From: Cyclobacteriaceae bacterium YHN15
GTDB lineage: Bacteria > Bacteroidota > Bacteroidia > Cytophagales > Cyclobacteriaceae
Direction of reading: 5' to 3'
Length of the DNA: 64,000 nt
Assembly: GCA_003797895.1 (NCBI GenBank)
Contig: RKQB01000002.1
Coordinates: forward strand, 311,354-375,353
The position numbers and the translations under genes are program-made. Of this stretch, positions 26,761 through 34,637 are shown piece after piece (within the stretch, counting starts at the first letter, position 1; every line of letters starts with the position of its first letter). A model generated the notes under the pieces. It was given only the letters and a program-made list of their open reading frames with translations, searched no databases and had not been told where the DNA came from.

Positions 26761-27543
26761 TTATTCTGAATTATTCTCAGCAATAACCAGCATTTCAAAA
26801 TCCTCTGTTGTTAAGGTGTCGTTTCTGGAAAAAGCTCCTAAACGGGCTCCAAATATATCTATTTTAGTAAATCCTAAAGATTTCAGCATCCAACATATTT
26901 CACTTGGCACATAATACCTTTCATTGCTTTTAATTGTTTTTTTATTTCCGGCATCATCGGTAAATTCAACTATGGAGTGGTCTCTAAATGTCATCAAATC
27001 AAAAGTATTGCTTCGATAGGTGGTTCTGTTCGTTCCATCTTCTTTATTGTTGAAGGCTTCAACAGAATGGTAAAGTGGAAACAATCCATTGAGCGTAGTG
27101 AAAATGAACTTACCTTTATTTTTCAATGATTTGGTAACCTGTTTTAATATTTCATAATTCATTTCATCAGTTTCCATCAAAGGAAAACCCCCTTCACAAA
27201 GCATTATGGCAACATCAAATTCTTTGCTGAAAGGAAGATTCCTAGCATCTTCTTTAAGGAAGTTGATTTTAAGGTTGAGACGTTCTGCTTTTTCCTTTGC
27301 CCTTTTCAACTGTGATTCTGATAGATCGATGCCTGTAATATTATAACCTCTTCTTGTCAATTCTATACTATGTCTGCCTGTTCCACAGCCAACGTCCAAT
27401 ATTTTTAAAGTTTTATTAAATCCAAACTCAGTTTCCAGGAAATCACATTCTCCTACTGTGCCTTGGGTAAACTCTTCTTGGTCATATTGTTGAGCAAAGT
27501 TCTCGAACATGACTTCATACCATTGTTTCTTTAGGTCCCCCAT
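26761..27543 (-). CDS. Class I SAM-dependent methyltransferase
   Basis: This 260-residue protein has the SAM motif ILDVGCGTGRHSIELTRRG, an acidic motif II GIDLSESQL, and the post-motif NFLKEDARNLPF. The substrate is unknown. It is first in a minus-strand group with a small lipoprotein and cytochrome c, and divergent from the 27612 lipoprotein gene. Confidence 0.85.
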   Translation of the reverse strand: MGDLKKQWYEVMFENFAQQYDQEEFTQGTVGECDFLETEFGFNKTLKILDVGCGTGRHSIELTRRGYNITGIDLSESQLKRAKEKAERLNLKINFLKEDARNLPFSKEFDVAIMLCEGGFPLMETDEMNYEILKQVTKSLKNKGKFIFTTLNGLFPLYHSVEAFNNKEDGTNRTTYRSNTFDLMTFRDHSIVEFTDDAGNKKTIKSNERYYVPSEICWMLKSLGFTKIDIFGARLGAFSRNDTLTTEDFEMLVIAENNSE

Positions 27544-27611
27544 TTTTTCAAAGGTTTAATATTTATGAATATAAACTAATTTAATAACTTGTCAGAATAA
27601 AAAAAAACAGT

Positions 27612-28121
27612 ATGATTTATGACCTTAAATGTAAGCAGGTGATATTTTTTCTATCAGCGTTAATACTTATTTCCTGCTCAGGAAACAAAGAAGGCGATAG
27701 TGAAACAACAAATAAGTTTACGGATCAGATAGAAAAACCTTTTCCGGAAATCAAATTGGAAACCTTTGGATACCTGGAAGAAGTCATGGGCTGTAGTTGT
27801 TATTTAGCAACAGACAGCATTCAATTCCGACAACAAAATTTTATTTATGCAGAAAAGTACGGTCTTCCTGATAAAAAGGATTTTGGCTTCATCAAGTTAG
27901 ACAATAAACTGATCCGATTGGAAGTTCTTTCTGTAGAAAACAAATCAGAGGAATCTTTGAGAAATGTAAGGTTAGGAAATGATCAAATAGAGGTTTGGCT
28001 GAATCTTCAACTAAATAAAAGCGGTGATCCGGAAGTATTACCTGCCAAGGGCGAAATTCAAATTCATATTCCTGACCGGCTACCTTGGATCCAAACAGTG
28101 GTTGGGACTTGTGGATGCTAA
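27612..28121 (+). CDS. Hypothetical lipoprotein with two CxC motifs
   Basis: This 169-residue protein has a hydrophobic N-terminus and lipobox LISC. Two cysteine pairs are striking: GCSCY just after the linker and GTCGC at the very C-terminus. The middle is predicted beta-rich and hydrophilic. CxC pairs often bind metals or form disulfides, so metal binding is possible, but I recognise no family. The convergent neighbour encodes a CDGSH Fe-S protein. Confidence 0.55.
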   Translation: MIYDLKCKQVIFFLSALILISCSGNKEGDSETTNKFTDQIEKPFPEIKLETFGYLEEVMGCSCYLATDSIQFRQQNFIYAEKYGLPDKKDFGFIKLDNKLIRLEVLSVENKSEESLRNVRLGNDQIEVWLNLQLNKSGDPEVLPAKGEIQIHIPDRLPWIQTVVGTCGC

Positions 28122-28219
28122 TTCAAATAGTGGTATAAGACCTTATTAAAAAAATGGGCCCGGTTTAATTGCCATAAATCACCAACTAACCGAGACCCTG
28201 ATCATTAGATCCAATGGAA

Positions 28220-28444
28220 TTACACTTTTTTTGGAGGGAGGTCGAAAGCAACAGCATCATGTTCCAAATGCCCACGATGTGAGCCGTCACAAAAAGGTTT
28301 GTTTTTGGACATTCCACATCGGCAAAGTCCCAATACGGTTCTGCCTTGAAGACCATAAACATTACCTTGAGCATCCACAATTTCGAAGTCTCCTTCTACC
28401 TTCAAAGATCCATTGGAATTAACCGTGATTTTAGTATTGGCCAT
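28220..28444 (-). CDS. CDGSH-type iron-sulfur protein
   Basis: This 74-residue protein has the complete CDGSH motif CRCGMSKNKPFCDGSH (three Cys and one His ligating a 2Fe-2S cluster), as in mitoNEET-like proteins and bacterial single-domain members. It has no export signal, so it is cytoplasmic. The ATG at 28444 gives the family N-terminus (MANTKITVNSNGSL). An in-frame extension to 28474 adds unlikely residues. Confidence 0.88.
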   Translation of the reverse strand: MANTKITVNSNGSLKVEGDFEIVDAQGNVYGLQGRTVLGLCRCGMSKNKPFCDGSHRGHLEHDAVAFDLPPKKV

Positions 28445-28564
28445 ATTTTTTAATTTAAAGTTAATATAAAACAAACCTAGTTTAGGTAATTTAACCCAAA
28501 CTGAAAAAGGTTTTTACAGAATTTAAAGATTTAAAATTGTCTATGATCTATTTCTCAGGCAATT

Positions 28565-28594
28565 AAATTTTTGAGGTGAATCACTCAAAAATTT
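28565..28594. repeat. Perfect 11-bp inverted repeat
   Basis: AAATTTTTGAG / CTCAAAAATTT with an 8-nt spacer lies between the CDGSH and GH43 genes, both on the minus strand. It may be a weak terminator for GH43 read-through or a protein-binding site for the CDGSH promoter. Confidence 0.35.
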
Positions 28595-28716
28595 TCAAAG
28601 AACATACTGTTTGCTCATCAGCCAATATATAAACAAAGGGAAAACCCATAGAAATCAATCACTTGGAATGTATAGATAAAAAATAAGATCCATTTTTTGT
28701 TTTTTTAGGATCAATT

Positions 28717-29706
28717 TCAATCCAAAGGATTTGCCGGAACGCCTTCAAAGGTGATTTTGACAGGAATGATCAGTCCATTTTCGTCAAATTCCATTTTGTC
28801 AATACAGGTTACCCGGTGATTTCCATCCGTTTCACCCAATGGTCTGCGATGATATACGATATAGTATTGGTCAGTTTTGGGAACATGCAAGACCGAATGG
28901 TGCCCCGCTCCGGTAGCCACTTCAGGGTCCTGTTCCAATACTACTCCAATCCGCTCAAATGGTCCGTAGGGATTGTCGGAAATCGCATAGGCTACTTTAT
29001 AATTCGGTCCGGTCCAGCCTCCCTCCGACCACATAAAATAATACTTCCCATCCCGGATAAACATAAAGGGACCTTCCACATAACTTTCTGGAGTCACTTC
29101 TCTATAATATTCCCCATCGTCAAAAGCCTCCAAACCTGTAAAATCTTTGTTGAGTTTGACCACATTACATTTTCCCCAACCACCATAATACATTAAAAAG
29201 CTTCCATCTTTATCCTTGAAAATAAATTGGTCAATCGGCTGAGCCCCATTGACAATATCCTGGATCAAAGGCTTACCCAACAAATCCTTGAATGGACCTT
29301 GTGGTTGGTCGGCAACAGCCACACCTATTCCCCCTACTTCTCCTTCATGTACATCATTGGCAGCAAAAAAGAGAAAGTATTTACCTTTATTTTCAATCAC
29401 CCCCGGTGCCCACATGGCAGAATCCGCCCAGACCACCTCGGCAGTATCGATAATTCTTTCATGCTTGGTCCAATTGACAAGGTCAGGAGAAGAGAAACAA
29501 TCCATAAAAACCTGCCGGTGGAATTTGTCAGAGTAAGTCGGGTAAATCCAATAAGTTTCCCCATAGATGATCGCCTCAGGATCGGCATACCATCCTTCAA
29601 AAAGAGGATTGCCTGAGAATTCTTCGGTTTTTTCAGTTGGCTTTGGCTTACAGGAGATAATAAATATTACCCATAGCACATATAGGAATATCTTGGATTT
29701 GATCAT
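28717..29706 (-). CDS. Glycoside hydrolase family 43 lipoprotein
   Basis: This 329-residue five-bladed beta-propeller hydrolase has a lipoprotein signal (FIISC). GH43 features are the N-terminal base Asp in WYADPEAIIYG, the WAPGVIENKGKYFLFFAA blade, and the likely acid in SYVEGPFMFIRDGKYYFMWSEG. Family members release arabinose, xylose or galactose from plant-type glycans at the cell surface or in the periplasm. Its start overlaps the stop of the cupin gene (ATGA), so the two are co-translated. Confidence 0.88.
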   Translation of the reverse strand: MIKSKIFLYVLWVIFIISCKPKPTEKTEEFSGNPLFEGWYADPEAIIYGETYWIYPTYSDKFHRQVFMDCFSSPDLVNWTKHERIIDTAEVVWADSAMWAPGVIENKGKYFLFFAANDVHEGEVGGIGVAVADQPQGPFKDLLGKPLIQDIVNGAQPIDQFIFKDKDGSFLMYYGGWGKCNVVKLNKDFTGLEAFDDGEYYREVTPESYVEGPFMFIRDGKYYFMWSEGGWTGPNYKVAYAISDNPYGPFERIGVVLEQDPEVATGAGHHSVLHVPKTDQYYIVYHRRPLGETDGNHRVTCIDKMEFDENGLIIPVKITFEGVPANPLD

Positions 29707-30026
29707 GATTTAATCATGGTTAGCAACATTTTAAACTTCTTTTTTGCTTTCAGGGCATGAGGGATAATGGCCGGAAGGATGATGCTTTGTCCTGATTGGA
29801 GGTTAAAAATCTTTCCCCCAATAGTGATTTCAGCTTCATCGTCCAACAGTTGAACAAGGGCTTCATGTGGTGAACTATGTTCAGCCAACCCCTCGTCCTT
29901 ATCAAAAGCAAAAAGAGTGATGTTACCAGCCGGCTTCTTCACAATTGTCTTGCTTACTACAGAATTATCAGCATAGTCAATGCTTTCTCTGGATTCAAAT
30001 ATTATTGACGGTTCTATATTGGCCAT
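29703..30026 (-). CDS. Small cupin-domain protein
   Basis: This 107-residue single cupin has SSPHEALVQLLDDEAEITIGG as a degenerate first motif and SGQSIILPAIIPHALKA as the second. Only part of the usual His/Glu metal set is present. Related small cupins bind sugars or act as sensory or detoxifying proteins. It overlaps GH43 by 4 bp and follows DUF1460 by 28 bp, making a three-gene minus-strand unit. Confidence 0.75.
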   Translation of the reverse strand: MANIEPSIIFESRESIDYADNSVVSKTIVKKPAGNITLFAFDKDEGLAEHSSPHEALVQLLDDEAEITIGGKIFNLQSGQSIILPAIIPHALKAKKKFKMLLTMIKS

Positions 30027-30054
30027 AGTATTTCTATAAGAATTTCAGATATGA

Positions 30055-30894
30055 CTAGAATAATCGTGCCACCATAATCCCCGATTGGGACTTATTGCCT
30101 TTCAGGTAATCATGCAATGGCATTTCGGAAATCTCCACCTTCATATTTTTTGTTCCTGCATGCATTAAATGTATCCTGCCTTCCTTTTCTATGGCAAAGC
30201 CCACATGTACGATATCCAGGTTTTGCATGGAAGTAGTAATGGCAATCAGGTCACCGGATTTGATTTTCGTTTCATGATTGTAAATCTCTTCTTTTGAGAT
30301 ATAGTGATAGGTTCTTTTGCTGATTTCAGCTTCGGATACCTTTAATCGCTTCACAAAATCAGGGTTTCCCAACTGCGCATAATATTGAGGATTGGAACTC
30401 ATAAAGCTTGGGTTATTGGCATAAACCTTACCACCTATTTCCTTGGTGACATCTTTTAAGATTCCCTTTTGTTCATTCTGGAAAATCCAGTCAGAGAAAT
30501 AATGCAATCTGGATGGGTAGTCCTTTCTGATTCCATCCTGATACCTGAGGAATTCCAGTTCCCGCTCATAATCCTCAAAAGAATACTCTCCTTTTTGTAC
30601 CAACCTTGCCAAAGTGACGACAGTTTCCAGATAAGTGGTACAATCCAGGCCCATCAGGTTGATCACCAATTTTTCTTCCCCAGGCAGTTCCAAAGTTTTC
30701 TCAACATATGGCGTATTGAGAAACCATTTCCCGATTTCGATGATGCGTTCATTGGGAGACTTTTCCGAAAGGTCCATTTCAGAAAGTTTCAGCAGATAGG
30801 CATCAAGCCTTTCTTTACTTTCGGAAGTGCAAACGGTTTGGATTCTTACCAAGAATGGTATTAGTAAGAAAATAATAATTGGAATCAGGCGCAT
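30055..30894 (-). CDS. DUF1460 family, amidase-like cell-wall protein
   Basis: This 279-residue protein has an N-terminal signal peptide and the DUF1460 (N-acetylmuramoyl-L-alanine amidase-like) fold related to NlpC/P60. The probable catalytic cysteine is in MGLDCTTYLETVVTLARL, and histidines lie in DIVHVGFA and LMHAGTKN. Family members process peptidoglycan fragments in the periplasm. Located upstream of the cupin and GH43 genes. Confidence 0.82.
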   Translation of the reverse strand: MRLIPIIIFLLIPFLVRIQTVCTSESKERLDAYLLKLSEMDLSEKSPNERIIEIGKWFLNTPYVEKTLELPGEEKLVINLMGLDCTTYLETVVTLARLVQKGEYSFEDYERELEFLRYQDGIRKDYPSRLHYFSDWIFQNEQKGILKDVTKEIGGKVYANNPSFMSSNPQYYAQLGNPDFVKRLKVSEAEISKRTYHYISKEEIYNHETKIKSGDLIAITTSMQNLDIVHVGFAIEKEGRIHLMHAGTKNMKVEISEMPLHDYLKGNKSQSGIMVARLF

Positions 30895-30987
30895 GGGTAT
30901 TGGAGCTTTCGATAAATATTGAAATGTAAATTTAATTTTGATATCCAGGACTCAAATAGATAATTAAATTTCTTGAATCTTTAAAAC

Positions 30988-31401
30988 TTAGATAGAAAAC
31001 AAGAATTCCTCTGCTGTCATTACCGGAAGTTTGGCAGATTTGAAACCTATCTGGTCTCGGCTGATAATAATTTTACAATTCGCTCCTAGTGCTGAATAAT
31101 ATTGCAATCCATCTTCAAAATCGGAGAAATTGTTATCATTCAAGGCCAAATCAATGATTTTATCAGTGAGTGGAATTATCGATACCAGCACTTTAAATCT
31201 CCTAAGGATATCTTTCGCCTCAGTAGGATTTAACATTTTTGAAAGGACGTAATTGGTATTGGCAATTGAAAGAGAACTTATATATAGTTCTACTTTGTTT
31301 TGATCTGCCAAAGAAAACAACTTGGAAGCACTATCAAAAAAAGAGCCCCTTTTTGCCAAAAGATCCAAGATAATGTTGGTGTCAACCATTAAACTTTTCA
31401 T
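30988..31401 (-). CDS. PIN-domain toxin (VapC-like)
   Basis: This 137-residue PIN nuclease has acidic residues at the expected places: D7 (MVDTNIILDLL), E in PTEAKD, and the cluster SDFEDGLQYYSA. These chelate Mg2+ for RNA cleavage. Its start overlaps the stop of the upstream small gene by 4 bp, the standard antitoxin-toxin arrangement. Confidence 0.85.
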   Translation of the reverse strand: MKSLMVDTNIILDLLAKRGSFFDSASKLFSLADQNKVELYISSLSIANTNYVLSKMLNPTEAKDILRRFKVLVSIIPLTDKIIDLALNDNNFSDFEDGLQYYSALGANCKIIISRDQIGFKSAKLPVMTAEEFLFSI

Positions 31402-31646
31402 TTGTATTTCTCCAAAAGATAATCGGTGTATTTTTCTTTATAATCAAAGTTCTCTTCAAGTTTTATCACACCGCTGAGGCTTTTTACCAAAGGAGTAATT
31501 TCAATTTCTTTGGATGGCTTATCATTTACCAATGAAGCCAGATAGGATTCAATCAATTTTGATAGACTTATACTTTGCGATTTGGCATAATCCTTGGCTT
31601 TTTCGATGACCTCTTTGTCCAAATTAAGAGTGAGTTTGGTGTCCAT
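31398..31646 (-). CDS. Antitoxin, DUF6364/ribbon-helix-helix type
   Basis: This 82-residue protein starts MDTKLTLNLDKEVIEKAKDYAK, a ribbon-helix-helix DNA-binding pattern. A C-terminal acidic tail (KLEENFDYKEKYTDYLLEKYK) would wrap the PIN toxin. The ATG at 31646 is preferred over TTG at 31652. The upstream repeats at 31660-31688 are likely autoregulatory sites. Confidence 0.8.
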   Translation of the reverse strand: MDTKLTLNLDKEVIEKAKDYAKSQSISLSKLIESYLASLVNDKPSKEIEITPLVKSLSGVIKLEENFDYKEKYTDYLLEKYK

Positions 31647-31659
31647 GATCAATAATTTT

Positions 31660-31688
31660 TACGTGTAAAAATATAAATTTTATACGTG
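31660..31688. promoter_or_regulatory. Paired TACGTG sites upstream of the toxin-antitoxin operon
   Basis: Two TACGTG copies, at 31660-31665 and 31683-31688, are 23 bp apart (about two helical turns) in A/T-rich DNA 14 bp before the antitoxin ATG. Ribbon-helix-helix antitoxins bind such paired sites to repress their own operon. Confidence 0.5.
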
Positions 31689-31733
31689 AATTTAAAATTA
31701 TAAATTGCTAAATTATTTTTTAGAAAGCATATT

Positions 31734-32129
31734 TTAAGATTTTATCAACTTCCACTCCACTATCACCAAACCCATCACCACCAATACCTCTACCATAAAA
31801 TAGGTAACTCCCAAACCGGTGAGTTCGGCAAAACAAAAATAAACCAAGCTTAAAGTCAGGCAGCAATAAAAGAAATTGGCAATGCTGATACCGAAGAGAA
31901 AAGGTTTCCAATTACGCTCCAAGAAGAAATAGCAGCAGAAGGAATAAATTGCAAAAGCCAATGCACTCAGGGAAAGAAAAGTGAGGATGTCCTTGGGCAT
32001 CCCAAAAAAATCCTGAAATGGCATAAGGATCGCTAAAAGTATAATCGCGGTCAGCAAAGCTCCAAATCCATCGATTAGAAATATGGTTTTAGGGTTATTA
32101 TTAAGCCTAGAGAGGATATTGGCCTTCAA
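31734..32129 (-). CDS. Small four-helix membrane protein
   Basis: This 131-residue protein has about four hydrophobic segments (FLIDGFGALLTAIILLAIL, LTFLSLSALAFAIYSFCCYFF, PFLFGISIANFFYCCLTL, YFMVEVLVVMGLVIV). No motif indicates a reaction. It starts 10 bp after the upstream secreted-protein gene ends, so the two are probably co-transcribed. Confidence 0.6.
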   Translation of the reverse strand: MKANILSRLNNNPKTIFLIDGFGALLTAIILLAILMPFQDFFGMPKDILTFLSLSALAFAIYSFCCYFFLERNWKPFLFGISIANFFYCCLTLSLVYFCFAELTGLGVTYFMVEVLVVMGLVIVEWKLIKS

Positions 32130-32139
32130 TTTTTCAATC

Positions 32140-32520
32140 TCAATCCACCGGCCAGATCCTTATCGTATAATTCACCTTATCATCCGGAACATGAACAAGT
32201 ATCGGAAAATCTCCTTGAGGTTTATGAATCGGCATATTGTAAATGATAGGTAGATTGCCAAAATCAGAATTTTCTCCTTCGGTTTTAAATGTGAATTTTT
32301 GACCATCGAGTCCTGGAAAATTGAGTCCTTTTTCCAGATCGGGATTGGGAATCACAACGGAGTCCTTTTGGTTTAGTCTTGGGATTCCATGATACCAAGG
32401 CAATTCTTCGAGGGCTTTCCATTCAAAATCCTTTTTGAGCTTGGGTAAAGTGTCTTGCGAAAATGCTGAGAAGCAAATCCCTGAGATGAAAACGAGGCAA
32501 ATGGATATTGATTTTTTCAT
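32140..32520 (-). CDS. Small secreted hypothetical protein
   Basis: This 126-residue protein has a clear signal peptide (FISGICFSAFSQ cleavage). The mature part is beta-rich (WYHGIPRLNQKD, NFPGLDGQKFTF, YTIRIWPVD). No family recognised. First of a two-gene unit with the membrane protein. Confidence 0.55.
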   Translation of the reverse strand: MKKSISICLVFISGICFSAFSQDTLPKLKKDFEWKALEELPWYHGIPRLNQKDSVVIPNPDLEKGLNFPGLDGQKFTFKTEGENSDFGNLPIIYNMPIHKPQGDFPILVHVPDDKVNYTIRIWPVD

Positions 32521-32603
32521 GATGCGATAAATTTAAAGGGGAAAAAATTTAATGGATTGCAAGTCTATTTACGAAATAATAATGAAATAGTTGATTCATT
32601 TAA

Positions 32604-32695
32604 ATGATATATGCTTCGCGATATAAATGAATATATGCCATCGGCGATATAACTCCCTTCATCAGCCCTGATTTGACAAAAGACAGCGTTTTGTC
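32604..32695. repeat. Palindromic repeat units and hairpin in an intergenic gap
   Basis: Two related near-palindromic units, GATATATGCTTCGCGATATAA (in two halves) and ATATATGCCATCGGCGATATAA (in two halves), lie side by side at 32604-32652. A perfect 7-bp hairpin, GACAAAA/TTTTGTC, follows at 32675-32695. They resemble the ATAT-GC-TTCG/ATCG-GC-ATAT palindromic repeats scattered in Bacteroidota intergenic DNA. Confidence 0.5.
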
Positions 32696-32726
32696 CTGGA
32701 TTATTATATCTATTTTATATCAATCC

Positions 32727-32777
32727 TATTTCAACTTTATTTCAATGTATTCCAACCATATTTCAATCTATTTCACC
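32727..32777. repeat. Five TATTTCAA-type repeats with 10-11 bp period
   Basis: Units TATTTCAACTT, TATTTCAATG, TATTCCAACCA, TATTTCAATC and TATTTCACC follow one another with a 10-11 bp period, running into the last codons and stop of the GH2 gene. A period of one helical turn puts each T/A block on the same face of the DNA. Confidence 0.55.
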
Positions 32778-34618
32778 TCATAAAGCTCCATATGCAGCTT
32801 TCGCAAAACCTCTACCGGAAACTTCACCACCCTCCTATCATAAGTCATCAGTCCATTGGTTTCTATTTCCACATCTGTAGTCTGAGTGTAGACCGCCGCG
32901 GCTAGACCTTTGGGGATCAGTGCTTTTAAATCCTCGATCAAGCGCTCGTATCTTGCTAGCAGTTCTTCCTGTGTTTTGAAGGACTGATATCCCCAGTTGT
33001 CTTTGTCCTGCCAGGTATGTCCTTCCACAGGTAGCCCCAATCCACCATATTCTCCCAATACCAGCACATTCACCTTTCCAAACAAATCCGGTGAGGGCAT
33101 CACAGGATCTGGATAATTGTGCACATCAAAGATATCTCCGGTGATTTTATTTCCTTCCAATTCAAAGTTCCCACCTGAAGCAGAATTAACCAATCTTGTA
33201 GGGTCATAGGCTTGAGTCCATTCGGTGATTTCTTTGGTTTTGAACTGTCCCCAAGCTTCGTTAAAGGGAACCCAAACCACGATGGAGGGAAAATGATGGA
33301 AAGCATCCATAATGTCTTTCCATTCGGTCTTGAATATAGATTCGGATTCTGGTGTTCTTTCTTTGTCAAGGCCTTTTCTGTAAATGCCAGGTTTCGGTTC
33401 CCAAACATTTCCCATATCCCCACTTGGCATATCCTGCCAAACCAACATTCCTAGTTTATCACAGTGATAATACCATCGTGCAGGTTCCACTTTTACATGT
33501 TTACGGATCATATTGAAACCCATTTCTTGGGTTTTGATGATGTCAAAAGCCAAGGCCTCATCTGTTGGCGCTGTGTAAAGACCATCAGGCCACCAACCCT
33601 GATCCAAGGGGCCATATTGAAACAAAGACTTTCCGTTCAGTTCCATTACCTGCATGCCATTGGCATCATAGCCTATGGATATTTTCCTCAAAGCCCCATA
33701 GGATTTAACCTGATCCACTACCCTATTTCCTCGCTTCAAGGAAATCTCAAAATCATACAAATGTGGATCATCAGGAGACCAGGATTTGGGATTGGGAACC
33801 TTCAAGTTTAAACCTTTGCCAATTTCACCCTGAACTTCTGCAATCACCTTATCACCATCCATGGCTTTAATTTCCAAAGCAAATTGACCTGAATTCAAAT
33901 TACTTTCTGTTTCCATCAAAAATTGACCATTATCCCAATCAGGGGTGATTTTTAAAGCTGATATATAGGACTCGGGCACAAACTCCAACCAAACAGTCTG
34001 CCATATTCCTGTGACAGGGGTGTACCAAATGCTTCGCGGCCGATTGATTTGTTTGCCTCTAGGTTGAGGACCTTCATCTGTAGGATCCCAAACTCTGACC
34101 ATAATTTCCTGTTGCTGACCTTTGTTCAAGAGGCCGGTGATATCGAAAGAAAAAGGATCATATCCTCCTTGGTGGATTCCTGCTGATTTTCCATTAACAA
34201 ACACCTCCGCTTCCCAATCTACTGCTCCGAAATGCAGCAGGACTTTGCCTTTTCTGTCCTTATTGGCAATAACCATTGTTTTTTTATACCAAAGCTCCTT
34301 TTCTGCTCCAACCGGTTTCATGACACCTGATAAGAAAGATTCCACAGGGAAAGGAACCGTAATTTTTCCTTGAAATTGGTCCGGCTTACTTTGTCCTTTT
34401 TCCAAAATCGCATAATCCCAATGCCCATTGAGATTGGTCCAATTTTCCCTGACCATCTGTGGTCGGGGGTATTCCTGATGAGGTGCATTGGCATCAACTT
34501 TTTCAGCCCAAGGACTAAGTATTGGATTGGTGTTGAAGTTTTGGGCTTGTAAAAAAAAAGGCTGAAATAAGAAACCAAATACATAGACTTGGGTAAAAAT
34601 TCGCTTGAATCTTTTCAT
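32768..34618 (-). CDS. Glycoside hydrolase family 2 protein (616 residues)
   Basis: This GH2 enzyme has a signal peptide (MKRFKRIFTQ...FFLQAQ), an N-terminal sugar-binding jelly roll (about 50-215), an Ig-like domain (about 220-320) and a TIM barrel (320-616). The barrel holds acid/base E454 in FNEAWGQ and nucleophile E523 in LGEYGGLG. It lacks the C-terminal extensions of LacZ, so activity could be beta-galactosidase-, beta-mannosidase- or beta-glucuronidase-like. An upstream extension to 34873 overlaps the preceding gene and is rejected. It starts 19 bp after the enolase-superfamily gene. Confidence 0.88.
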   Translation of the reverse strand: MKRFKRIFTQVYVFGFLFQPFFLQAQNFNTNPILSPWAEKVDANAPHQEYPRPQMVRENWTNLNGHWDYAILEKGQSKPDQFQGKITVPFPVESFLSGVMKPVGAEKELWYKKTMVIANKDRKGKVLLHFGAVDWEAEVFVNGKSAGIHQGGYDPFSFDITGLLNKGQQQEIMVRVWDPTDEGPQPRGKQINRPRSIWYTPVTGIWQTVWLEFVPESYISALKITPDWDNGQFLMETESNLNSGQFALEIKAMDGDKVIAEVQGEIGKGLNLKVPNPKSWSPDDPHLYDFEISLKRGNRVVDQVKSYGALRKISIGYDANGMQVMELNGKSLFQYGPLDQGWWPDGLYTAPTDEALAFDIIKTQEMGFNMIRKHVKVEPARWYYHCDKLGMLVWQDMPSGDMGNVWEPKPGIYRKGLDKERTPESESIFKTEWKDIMDAFHHFPSIVVWVPFNEAWGQFKTKEITEWTQAYDPTRLVNSASGGNFELEGNKITGDIFDVHNYPDPVMPSPDLFGKVNVLVLGEYGGLGLPVEGHTWQDKDNWGYQSFKTQEELLARYERLIEDLKALIPKGLAAAVYTQTTDVEIETNGLMTYDRRVVKFPVEVLRKLHMELYEVK

Positions 34619-34637
34619 GTTTGGATCAGTTGTTGGG

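Noticed and set aside
31720..31911. 63-codon minus-strand ORF overlapping the small membrane protein
   Set aside because: It overlaps a better-supported gene with four transmembrane segments in another frame.
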